Shown: positions 7,054 through 12,791 of the stretch, one piece after another
How positions within the stretch are numbered: position 1 is the first letter of the stretch
Layout: every line of letters begins with the position of its first letter
NCBI GenBank assembly: GCA_027022775.1
Contig: JALVXO010000092.1
Coordinates: 1-12,791, forward strand
DNA: 12,791 nt
From: Campylobacteraceae bacterium
GTDB taxonomy: Bacteria > Campylobacterota > Campylobacteria > Campylobacterales > Sulfurovaceae
Direction of reading: 5' to 3'
Position numbers and translations under genes: made by a program
Notes under the pieces: model-generated
Seen by the model: only the letters and a program-made list of their open reading frames with translations
Databases searched by the model: none
Told to the model about the DNA's origin: nothing

Positions 7054-7360
7054 TGCAAATCCTAAAGAGAGGGAGTGGTTTTAAAGATTTTACAAAAAAA
7101 ATGCTTTAATCCTGGTTTAGGCGGAAATAGAGAGCAAAAAAAGTTGCAAAGTGACAGTTTGAAACCGGAAGTGCAGAAGAACTTTATAATACATTTAAAA
7201 ACATAAACCCAAAATTTTTAGTAAAGATATAGTGTGAGTTAAAGAGCTGATGTTGTTTAAATAAACATTTGAAACTCTTTATATTAAAAATGAGAGTAAA
7301 TATATAGATATTTTAATCAATTTTGGTTATACTTATGCCATATTTTAAAAGGAGTTGTTA
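7054..7360. other. Divergent intergenic region, chePep-like/acpP
   Basis: This 307-bp gap lies between divergent genes. Near acpP it holds a likely promoter (-10 at 7328-7333) preceded by T-rich runs. A perfect TATAAT occurs at 7185-7190 on the plus strand with TTGAAA at 7159-7164, but the 20-bp spacing is long. I found no ORF of credible length, no strong hairpin, and no clear sigma-54 site on the strand reading into the chePep-like gene. A short transcript starting near 7197 is possible but unsupported. Confidence 0.45.
7328..7333 (+). promoter_or_regulatory. Putative -10 box of the acpP promoter (TATACT)
   Basis: TATACT lies 27 bp before the acpP ATG, predicting a leader of about 20 nt that contains the strong ribosome site AAAAGGAG (7347-7354). 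Upstream is a T-rich tract without an obvious -35 box, as for trxA. A strong promoter is expected because ACP is among the most abundant proteins. Confidence 0.55.
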
Positions 7361-7594
7361 ATGGCAATTTTAGATGATGTAAAAGAAGTTGTAGCTGAAC
7401 AGTTAGGTGTAAATGTTGACGAAATTAAAGAGGATTCTAAATTCGTTGATGATTTAGGTGCAGACAGCCTGGATGTTGTTGAGCTTGTTATGGCTTTAGA
7501 AGAGAAATTTGATATTGAAATTCCAGATGAGAGTGCAGAGAGCATTGCTACTGTGGCAGATGCTGTAAAATTCATCGAAGAGGCAAAAGCTTAA
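7361..7594 (+). CDS. acpP: Acyl carrier protein
   Basis: A 77-residue acidic protein that carries acyl chains on a 4'-phosphopantetheine arm during fatty acid synthesis. The attachment serine is S36 in the canonical GADSLDVVELVMALEEKF. The helix pattern and strong negative charge are typical. The start is ATG 7361 with AAAAGGAG 6 nt upstream; the in-frame TTG at 7355 lies within the leader and is rejected. It heads the acpP-fabF-accA-coaX run. A small hairpin (7601-7615) after its stop may help keep acpP mRNA more abundant than the downstream genes. Confidence 0.97.
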   Translation: MAILDDVKEVVAEQLGVNVDEIKEDSKFVDDLGADSLDVVELVMALEEKFDIEIPDESAESIATVADAVKFIEEAKA

Positions 7595-7600
7595 TTTACT

Positions 7601-7615
7601 CCCTCTTTTAGAGGG
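7601..7615 (+). repeat. Hairpin between acpP and fabF
   Basis: CCCTCT (7601-7606) and AGAGGG (7610-7615) form a perfect 6-bp stem around TTT, 6 nt after the acpP stop. No U-tract follows, so it is better read as a partial terminator or mRNA 3'-end barrier than a full stop. High ACP relative to FabF is expected physiologically, and the position fits that. Confidence 0.5.
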
Positions 7616-7669
7616 TAGATAAGAAAACTTCTTGGAGTTTTGTTATCTATTAACACTATAGGAGCCGTT

Positions 7670-8893
7670 GTGAGAAGAGTAGTAGTAACCGGTTTAGGTA
7701 TGATAAATAGTCTCGGGCACGATAAAGAGAGCGCTTTTAAAGCTATTATAGATGGCGAGTGCGGGATTGATAGAATTACTCTGTTTGACCCAGAGAAGTT
7801 TTCTGCTCAAATTGCAGGAGAGGTAAAAGATTTTGACCCGACTGTTGTTATGGATGCCAAAGAGGTTAAAAAAGCTGACAGATTTATTCAGCTTGGGCTT
7901 GTTGCAGCAAAAGAAGCGATGGAAGATGCTGGGATTGACGATAGCATTGATAGGGAGCGTTTTGGAATAAGCAGCGCTTCTGGTATTGGCGGTTTGTCAA
8001 ATATAGAAAAAAATTCTGTAATTTGTGAAACAAGAGGCCCTAGAAGAATATCCCCGTTTTTTATCCCTTCGGCGCTTGTAAATATGCTTGGGGGGTTTGT
8101 ATCTATATACCATAAATTAAAAGGTCCTAATTTAAGTTCTGTAACAGCTTGTGCTGCCGGAACTCATGCAATTAATGAAGCCGCAAAAACCATAATAACA
8201 GGCGGAGCAGACAGAATGCTGGTAGTGGGTGCAGAAGCGGCAATCTGTCCGGTTGGAATCGGCGGTTTTGCATCTATGAAAGCGCTCTCTACAAGAAATG
8301 ACGATCCTAAAACTGCTTCGCGCCCGTTTGATGCAAACCGCGACGGCTTTGTAATGGGTGAGGGCGCCGGCGCACTTGTTTTAGAAGAGCTTGAATCTGC
8401 ACTTGCAAGAGGGGCTAAAATTTATGCAGAACTTGCAGGCTTTGGCGAAAGCGGTGATGCAAACCATATTACTACCCCTACAATGGACGGTCCGCTTAGA
8501 GCGATGAGAGCAGCTTACAAAATGGCTGGAGAGCCTAAACTGGATTATATTAATGCGCACGGAACCTCTACTCCTATAAATGACAGAAACGAAACGGCTG
8601 CAATAAAAGAGCTGCTTGGCGGTAAAGAGAACTGTCCGCCTGTTAGTTCAACAAAGGGGCAGATTGGGCACTGCCTTGGAGCTGCCGGCGCAATAGAGGC
8701 GGTAATTTCAGTTATGGCTATGGATAGAGGGGTTATTCCTCCGACAATTAATTATGAAACCCCTGATGAAAATTGCGATTTGGATTATGTTACAGAGGGC
8801 GCCAGAGAGGCGGAGTTAAATTATGTTATGAGCAACTCTTTCGGGTTTGGCGGAACAAACGGTGTTGTGATTTTTAAAAAGTATCAAGGTTAA
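7670..8893 (+). CDS. fabF: 3-oxoacyl-[acyl-carrier-protein] synthase II
   Basis: FabF condenses acyl-ACP with malonyl-ACP in chain elongation. The 407-residue product has the thiolase fold's Cys-His-His triad: C161 in TACAAGTHAI, H297 in NAHGTSTPIND and H334 in GQIGHCLGAAG. The C-terminus has the usual NSFGFGGTN. The start is GTG 7670, giving MRRVVVTGLGM, the standard FabF N-terminus, with GGAG (7661-7664) 5 nt upstream. An upstream in-frame TTG (7640) adds residues not typical of the family. Its partner acpP is directly upstream, and accA begins 3 nt after its stop. FabB and FabF are hard to separate by eye, but length and context favour FabF. Confidence 0.95.
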   Translation: MRRVVVTGLGMINSLGHDKESAFKAIIDGECGIDRITLFDPEKFSAQIAGEVKDFDPTVVMDAKEVKKADRFIQLGLVAAKEAMEDAGIDDSIDRERFGISSASGIGGLSNIEKNSVICETRGPRRISPFFIPSALVNMLGGFVSIYHKLKGPNLSSVTACAAGTHAINEAAKTIITGGADRMLVVGAEAAICPVGIGGFASMKALSTRNDDPKTASRPFDANRDGFVMGEGAGALVLEELESALARGAKIYAELAGFGESGDANHITTPTMDGPLRAMRAAYKMAGEPKLDYINAHGTSTPINDRNETAAIKELLGGKENCPPVSSTKGQIGHCLGAAGAIEAVISVMAMDRGVIPPTINYETPDENCDLDYVTEGAREAELNYVMSNSFGFGGTNGVVIFKKYQG

Positions 8894-8896
8894 ACA

Positions 8897-9832
8897 ATGG
8901 CTACCTATTTAGACTTTGAAAAGTCTATTGAAGAGATTCAAAACGCTATAGAATCTGCTAAAGCGCGCGGAGATGAAGCTGCAGTAGAGATATTGCAAAA
9001 AGATTTGGATAAAGAGGTTAAAAAGGTTTACGGCAATTTAAGCGATTATCAGAAACTGCAGCTTGCAAGACACCCTGACCGCCCTTATGCGCTTGATTAT
9101 ATGCGCCTTATAATGGAAGATGCGCAAGAGATTCACGGAGAGAGAACTTTTAGGGATGACCCTGCAATTGTATGTTTTTTAGGCTGGGTTGACGGGCAAA
9201 AAACTGTGCTTATTGGCGAACAGAAAGGGCGCGGGACAAAAAACAAATTAAAAAGAAACTTTGGTATGCCGCATCCGGAAGGTTACAGAAAAGCGCTTCG
9301 CGCCGTTAAGCTGGCTGAGAAATTTAATATTCCGGTGTTGATGTTAATAGACACTCCGGGTGCTTATCCGGGTATTGGCGCAGAAGAGAGAGGACAGAGT
9401 GAAGCAATTGCCAGAAATCTAATGGAGCTTTCTGGGGTTAAAGTGCCTTTAATTTCAATTGTTATAGGCGAAGGAGGAAGCGGCGGCGCTTTGGCTATCG
9501 GGGTTGCTGATAAATTGGCAATGATGAGATATTCTGTCTTTAGTGTAATTTCGCCAGAGGGGTGCAGCGCGATTTTATGGAATGACCCAAGCAAAGTTGA
9601 ACAGGCTACAAAAGCTTTGAAAATTACACCAGACAGTTTAAAAGAGCACGGTTTGGTTGATGATATTATAGATGAACCGCTAATTGGCGCACATAGAGAT
9701 AAAAAAGCCGCGGCAGAAGCGGTTAAAAAATATTATTTAGATTCAGTTAAAGAGTTAAGCACTCTTACAAAAGATGAACTTTTAGAAAAAAGATACCAAA
9801 AATTAATCTCTGTAGGCTCTTTTAACGAATAA
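8897..9832 (+). CDS. accA: Acetyl-CoA carboxylase carboxyltransferase, alpha subunit
   Basis: AccA forms the carboxyltransferase with AccD, moving CO2 from biotin on AccB to acetyl-CoA to give malonyl-CoA. The 311-residue product has the N-terminal helical section LDFEKSIEEI..., the crotonase-like core with TPGAYPGIGAEERGQSEAI, and the glycine-rich GEGGSGGALAIGVADK that shapes the oxyanion site, then VISPEGCSAILW. Length is within the family norm. It starts 3 nt after fabF and its TAA overlaps the coaX ATG by one base (TAATG), so it is tightly coupled to both. AccB, AccC and AccD are not in the window. Confidence 0.96.
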   Translation: MATYLDFEKSIEEIQNAIESAKARGDEAAVEILQKDLDKEVKKVYGNLSDYQKLQLARHPDRPYALDYMRLIMEDAQEIHGERTFRDDPAIVCFLGWVDGQKTVLIGEQKGRGTKNKLKRNFGMPHPEGYRKALRAVKLAEKFNIPVLMLIDTPGAYPGIGAEERGQSEAIARNLMELSGVKVPLISIVIGEGGSGGALAIGVADKLAMMRYSVFSVISPEGCSAILWNDPSKVEQATKALKITPDSLKEHGLVDDIIDEPLIGAHRDKKAAAEAVKKYYLDSVKELSTLTKDELLEKRYQKLISVGSFNE

Positions 9833-10449
9833 TGCTTTTAGCTGACATTGGAAACCGTTTTGCCCATTTTTATAACGGTAAAACGGTTGCAGATTTGCCT
9901 CTTGAAAACTTAATAGAGAATTATAAAAATCAAAAACTCTACTATATTAATGTAAATCCTAAAAATATAGAAAAATTAAAAGCGCAAAAAAACTGGGTCG
10001 ATTTAGCCCCGTTTATTAAACTAGAAGGCGCTTATGAAGGTATGGGGGCAGACAGAAAAGCGCTGCTTTTAAGCAGGGGTGACGGAATATATATAGATGC
10101 CGGCAGTGCAATTACAGTAGATAAAAAAATCGGCGGCAGATTTGCAGGCGGTATTATAATGCCCGGCATTTGGCGCTTAAAAAAGAGTTATGAAGAGATT
10201 TCACCCCGGCTGAAAATAGACAGGCTGGAAAAGATAGATTTAAACAGCCTGCCAAAAAGCTCAACTGAAGATACAATAAGTTACGGTATAATTGCCCCTA
10301 TTATTTTAACAATTAAGCATATAAACCAAGAAAAGCTTCCAATATACTGCTGCGGCGGAGATGGAGAATTGATTGCCGGCTATTTAGAGGATGCAATATA
10401 CTCTAAAGAGCTTATTTTTGAGGGGATGAAGAAAGTTTTTTTGAAGTAG
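9832..10449 (+). CDS. coaX: Type III pantothenate kinase
   Basis: CoaX phosphorylates pantothenate, the first step of CoA synthesis. The 205-residue product is on the short side, as for other members from this phylum. It shows the three ASKHA-type motifs of the family: ADIGNRF at the N-terminus (phosphate loop), GADRKALL in the middle, and DAGSAITVD (adenosine/phosphate loop) with GGRFAGGIIMPG after it. CCGGDG near the C-terminus resembles the final family glycine motif. The ATG overlaps the accA stop. The context fits: CoA supplies the ACP prosthetic group and the acyl donors for the upstream genes. The GCGGC hairpin of repeat element 3 begins immediately after its stop. Confidence 0.88.
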   Translation: MLLADIGNRFAHFYNGKTVADLPLENLIENYKNQKLYYINVNPKNIEKLKAQKNWVDLAPFIKLEGAYEGMGADRKALLLSRGDGIYIDAGSAITVDKKIGGRFAGGIIMPGIWRLKKSYEEISPRLKIDRLEKIDLNSLPKSSTEDTISYGIIAPIILTIKHINQEKLPIYCCGGDGELIAGYLEDAIYSKELIFEGMKKVFLK

Positions 10450-10597
10450 GCGCGGCTGTGCCGCGCTTAAAGCTAAGGGCTTAGAGCAAAGAGTTAATAA
10501 GGTGGCTTCGCCTTTTTTTTAAGCGGCAAAGCCGCAAATAATAAAACGCGGCGCAAGCCGCCCCTTGTTAGCTCTTGGCTATGAGCATTAACTTTAA
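10450..10597. repeat. Composite inverted-repeat element 3 (coaX-hisG gap)
   Basis: The first base after coaX opens a perfect hairpin, GCGCGGC-TGT-GCCGCGC (10450-10466). Then come two long imperfect arms, 10467-10502 and 10563-10597, about 80% complementary once a one-base offset is allowed. Between them sit GGC-TTC-GCC followed by eight T (10504-10520), GCGGC-AAA-GCCGC (10523-10535) and GCGGC-GCAA-GCCGC (10548-10561). The TGT-loop hairpin matches that of element 2 almost base for base. No gene is visible in this gap. Confidence 0.8.
10499..10520 (+). terminator. Possible intrinsic terminator after coaX
   Basis: A short GC hairpin (GGC-TTC-GCC at 10504-10512, with AAGG/CCTT as alternative pairing) runs straight into eight T. 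This is the best terminator-like arrangement downstream of the acpP operon, but the stem is short and lies inside the repeat element. Confidence 0.35.
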
Positions 10598-10621
10598 TGC
10601 GGTATATTTTACAATTTTGCT

Positions 10622-10627
10622 TATACT
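10622..10627 (+). promoter_or_regulatory. Possible -10 box upstream of hisG remnant (TATACT)
   Basis: TTATACTT matches the context of the acpP -10 box. It lies only 23 bp before the old hisG ATG, so transcription would start about at the ribosome site AAGGAG (10634-10639). That is tight, which lowers confidence. If active, it still drives the downstream methyltransferase. Confidence 0.25.
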
Positions 10628-10644
10628 TAAAATAAGGAGAATAA

Positions 10645-11249
10645 ATGCTTACAATTGCGCTGCCAAAGGGCAGGATAGCTTAAGAGACTATGGATTTGAT
10701 GGCTGAAACTTTCAATACCCAATTTAAATTCCAAAGCCGCAAACTTATTTTAGAAATGCCTAAATTTACCTTTTTGAATGTCAGAAATCAAGATATTCCA
10801 ACTTATGTAAAGCACGGCGCGGCAGATTTAGGCGTTGCGGGGCTTGATGTTATAACAGAAAAAGAGTTGGATATTGTAAATTTGCTAGATTTGCAAATTG
10901 GCAAATGCAAAGTAGCAATTGTCATTAAAAAAAGGATAAGCTTGACTGGACGTCCAGATATAAAAGTTGCCATAAAAATGGTTAATATTACAAAAAATTA
11001 CTTTTCCAAAAAAGCGGTCGGGGTTGATATTATTAAGCTTTACGGTTACATAGAGCTAGCCCTCTGGCTGTTCTTGCATATGCAATTATCGATATTATTG
11101 AAACAGGTACAATAATGCGAGAAAACGGGCTTATAGTTGTTAAAGAAGTTGCCCATTTAATTACAAATAAAAACAGTTTTTTTGAGAAAAAGAGTGAAAT
11201 TTTAGAGTTTTATAACCTTTTAAAAAAGGCGGTTAAAAGCTATGATTGA
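10645..11249 (+). pseudogene. hisG: ATP phosphoribosyltransferase hisG, disrupted
   Basis: The ancestral gene encoded short-form HisG (about 201 residues), the first enzyme of histidine synthesis, which in the short form works with HisZ. Translation from ATG 10645, behind a good AAGGAG, gives MLTIALPKGRIA and then TAA at 10681-10683 (codon 13). The frame continues past the stop with clear HisG sequence: RKLILE, VRNQDIPTYVKHGAADLGV, LDLQIGKCKV, KMVNITKNYF and IIKLYG. At 11060-11062 a base is missing from a C run, since the family text IELAPL needs GCC-CCT. The rest of HisG (DIIETGTIMRENGL to the TGA at 11247-11249) is in the +2 frame. Near the second lesion, usual GS and GLAD residues read Y, V and Y. 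The ATG at 10690 could start a 141-residue fragment, unlikely to work. Confidence 0.9.
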
Positions 11250-11955
11250 ACCAAATTCCAAAGAGGCGCTTGACCTTTATGCAAAAATAGAGGATTTAAT
11301 AGGGGTTAAAGATGCTGCTCCTAAACTTTACAGACACTACTTTCAAATCTTTGAAAAACTGGAGTTTAATTCACTAATTGATATTGGCTGCGGAAGAGGA
11401 GATTTTTTATTGGAACTGGGCAATAGATATCCTCAAAAAGAGTTTTTCGGAATAGACAAAAGCCCCCAAATGGTGCAATTTGCAAAAGAGAATGGGGTGG
11501 ATGCTAATGTTTTAGAGTTAAAAGAGATAAACCAAAAATTTGATATTGCAACTGCTGTTTTTGATATGGTTAACTATTTAACTCCCCAAGAGTTTATAGG
11601 TTTTTTCGAAGATTTAAAAAGCGTAGTAAAAGAGGGCGGATATTTTATTTTTGATGTTAATACAGAGTTTGGTTTAAGCGAAGTGGCTGTGGGGAATTTT
11701 ATAAGCGATAGCGGTGATCGGTTTTTGGCAATAGAGAGTTTTTATGAAGGCGGGGTTTACGAATCGTTTTTTACTCTGTTTGAGAGAGACAAAAATTGTT
11801 ACAAAAAAGAGGTTCAAACTATAAGACAGTTCCATTATTCCGAGGAATTTTTTAAAATGTTAGGTGGCTGGGAGCTGAGTATAAAGCTCCCAATGAAACT
11901 ATATGATTTAGAAAGCTACGATAAAATATTGTATGTATTAAAAAAGGAATGCTAA
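11242..11955 (+). CDS. Class I SAM-dependent methyltransferase, substrate unknown
   Basis: A 237-residue Rossmann-fold methyltransferase. Motif I is LIDIGCGRGDFLLELG (residues 45-60), the acidic residue of motif II is in FFGIDKSPQM, and FDIATAVFDMVNYL with VVKEGGYFIFDVN covers motifs IV and V. An N-terminal helical segment of about 40 residues precedes the fold. The closest general type is the small-molecule Methyltransf_25/YcgJ-like group; no substrate can be assigned. The ATG overlaps the old hisG stop (ATGATTGA), so it was probably translated by coupling to hisG. With hisG broken at codon 13, its translation may now depend on reinitiation or on AAAAAAGGCGG (11222-11232). A hairpin terminator follows its stop. 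Confidence 0.8.
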   Translation: MIEPNSKEALDLYAKIEDLIGVKDAAPKLYRHYFQIFEKLEFNSLIDIGCGRGDFLLELGNRYPQKEFFGIDKSPQMVQFAKENGVDANVLELKEINQKFDIATAVFDMVNYLTPQEFIGFFEDLKSVVKEGGYFIFDVNTEFGLSEVAVGNFISDSGDRFLAIESFYEGGVYESFFTLFERDKNCYKKEVQTIRQFHYSEEFFKMLGGWELSIKLPMKLYDLESYDKILYVLKKEC

Positions 11956-11960
11956 AGAGG

Positions 11961-11980
11961 AAAGAGGGGGCGTCCTCTTT
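11961..11980. terminator. Bidirectional terminator between convergent genes
   Basis: AAAGAGG (11961-11967) and CCTCTTT (11974-11980) make a perfect 7-bp stem around GGGCGT. A-rich bases on one side and T-rich bases on the other would provide a short U-run in either direction. It lies in the 29-bp gap between the methyltransferase stop and the stop of the reverse-strand outer-membrane gene, where a shared terminator is expected. Confidence 0.65.
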
Positions 11981-11984
11981 AACA

Positions 11985-12683
11985 TTATGGTTGATATAGC
12001 AAGCCTAAATTAAATGTGCTAACCTCACCCATTGTGGTAGCTTTAGAAATCTTTTTACCACCGTCATAAAGTTTTGTATAATCTGCAAACGCTGAGAGTT
12101 CATCATTAATATTATAACTTCCGCCCAATCCATACTGGAAGCCTGATGAAGTGGTTGTGTCGCCCATAAATTTAATTTTTGAAATACCGTACCCCAGCAA
12201 TCCGTAAATAGAACCCAATTCAAATTTATATTGCGGTTTAAGGTATAAAGCGGTATTAGTAAAACTAATAGGCTTGTGATCTTTAATTTCATAATCTGAA
12301 ACCGATTTAGTTAAACGCCCTTCAACAGCTAAAAAGTCATTCAGTTCAACACCGGCTAATGCCATTACACTAGATGAATCATCACTGCCGCCCCATCTTA
12401 AAATTTTATCAGGAGCTTTGCTAGATGTCTGATTGAGTTTGTCATACTGGCACCCGCCGCAAACTTTTGCTTCACTGTGAACTTTTGCACTGGATGTTCC
12501 TAACGCACCGCCGAAATACGGCTGGATATTGCTCTCTTCCGGTTTAGTTTCCGGAATTTCTGCAATTGCTGGTTCTACCGGTTCAACATCTGGCTGGGTA
12601 GGTTCAGGAACAAACGCACCACCTGCAAACAAAGCCGAACTTGCAATAGCTGCAATTCCTACTAATCTCAATATAGTTTTCAT
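11985..12683 (-). CDS. Outer-membrane beta-barrel protein (OmpA/Opa-like), function unknown
   Basis: A 232-residue secreted protein. Residues 1-20 are a signal peptide (positive MKTILRL, hydrophobic core, cleavage likely after ALFA). Residues 24-51 form a Pro/Glu-rich linker with repeated PEP/VEP words. From about residue 53 alternating polar/hydrophobic strands separated by turns fit an eight-stranded barrel of the opacity/OmpA-like type: IQPYFGGALG, LAVEGRL, LYLKPQYKF, IYGLLGYGISKI, FQYGLGGSYNI, LSAFADYTKL and FNLGLLYQP. A CGGC motif (75-78) lies in an early loop. ATG 12683 is chosen because AAGGTGG lies 6 nt upstream; the GTG at 12692 is part of that ribosome site. No peptidoglycan-binding domain is present. 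The role could be structural or adhesive. Confidence 0.75.
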   Translation of the reverse strand: MKTILRLVGIAAIASSALFAGGAFVPEPTQPDVEPVEPAIAEIPETKPEESNIQPYFGGALGTSSAKVHSEAKVCGGCQYDKLNQTSSKAPDKILRWGGSDDSSSVMALAGVELNDFLAVEGRLTKSVSDYEIKDHKPISFTNTALYLKPQYKFELGSIYGLLGYGISKIKFMGDTTTSSGFQYGLGGSYNINDELSAFADYTKLYDGGKKISKATTMGEVSTFNLGLLYQP

Positions 12684-12719
12684 TTTAACCACCTTTTTAA
12701 ATCTTGAAAGCTTTATTGA

Positions 12720-12737
12720 CTCTAAAATTGATTAGAG
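12720..12737 (-). repeat. Leader hairpin of the outer-membrane gene
   Basis: CTCTAA (12720-12725) and TTAGAG (12732-12737) form a 6-bp stem in the predicted 5' leader, about 37 nt upstream of the ATG. Outer-membrane protein mRNAs often have stabilising or regulated leaders; a role here is inference. Confidence 0.35.
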
Positions 12738-12762
12738 CAACTTAATGCATTCCTATGTAGAA

Positions 12763-12768
12763 AGTATA
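12763..12768 (-). promoter_or_regulatory. Putative -10 box for the outer-membrane gene (TATACT)
   Basis: On the reverse strand TATACT lies about 80 bp before the ATG, giving a leader of roughly 70 nt. It matches the box proposed for acpP. The surrounding GTATAC palindrome could coincide with a regulator site, but nothing else supports one. Confidence 0.4.
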
Positions 12769-12791
12769 CTTTACATTAACTAATATAAAAC

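Noticed and set aside
7090..7320. Sigma-54 promoter for the chePep-like gene
   Set aside because: A near match on the reverse strand (GG at the start of GGTTTCAAACTGTC) lacks the required GC at the -12 position.
7345..7575. Reverse-strand ORF opposite acpP
   Set aside because: It is a serine-rich shadow of the acpP reading frame with no ribosome site or family signature. The other long antisense ORFs (in trxB, dapB, purF, radical SAM, hemB, accA and the outer-membrane gene) look the same.
10690..11115. A 141-residue ORF read as a standalone gene
   Set aside because: It is the middle of hisG between the nonsense codon and the frameshift; its last 20 or so residues are out-of-frame sequence.
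10645..11249. Programmed frameshift or recoding in hisG instead of a pseudogene
   Set aside because: Two different events would be needed (TAA readthrough at codon 13 and a frame change at a short C run), no stimulatory structure was seen, and conserved residues nearby are also altered.
12684..12692. GTG start for the outer-membrane protein
   Set aside because: The GTG is inside the ribosome site AAGGTGG of the ATG at 12683, which also begins a standard signal peptide.

Overview
The window reads as a stretch of chromosome from a member of the Campylobacterota (formerly Epsilonproteobacteria). The composition is AT-leaning and genes are tightly packed. Two blocks point the same way: gmk is preceded by a receiver-like protein resembling ChePep, a chemotaxis protein described in this phylum, and acpP-fabF-accA is followed by a small type III pantothenate kinase. 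A free-living, sulfur- or hydrogen-oxidising relative of Sulfurimonas or Sulfurovum seems more likely than a host-adapted Campylobacter or Helicobacter, but this is inference. No tRNA, rRNA, CRISPR array, transposase or prophage gene was seen.

Layout. A 19-codon C-terminal scrap of an upstream gene lies at 2-61. Next is a forward housekeeping run: trxA, trxB, dapB, purF, a YhcC-type radical SAM gene and hemB (229-5842). It covers thiol redox control, lysine/diaminopimelate synthesis, the first step of purine synthesis and early tetrapyrrole synthesis. hemB converges with the reverse pair chePep-like/gmk (5850-7053), leaving only 7 bp between stop codons. A 307-bp divergent intergenic region then leads to a forward lipid/CoA operon, acpP, fabF, accA and coaX (7361-10449). 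The supply logic is neat: CoaX starts CoA synthesis, CoA donates the ACP prosthetic arm, AccA helps make malonyl-CoA, and FabF uses malonyl-ACP. After a repeat-rich gap come hisG, which is broken, and an overlapping SAM-dependent methyltransferase. A reverse-strand outer-membrane beta-barrel protein closes the window.

Two things stand out. First, hisG (10645-11249) is a pseudogene: it has an in-frame TAA at codon 13, a one-base deletion near codon 139, and changes at normally conserved residues around the second lesion. The 8-nt overlap with the downstream methyltransferase survives. Second, three intergenic gaps (about 552-651, 4731-4849 and 10450-10597) hold long inverted repeats built on one plan but with different arm sequences. 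The arms are 18-36 nt and made of reiterated short words. Two of the three elements share GC-rich mini-hairpins of the form GCGGC-loop-GCCGC. They look like a family of non-coding fold-back elements inserted between genes of otherwise compact operons.
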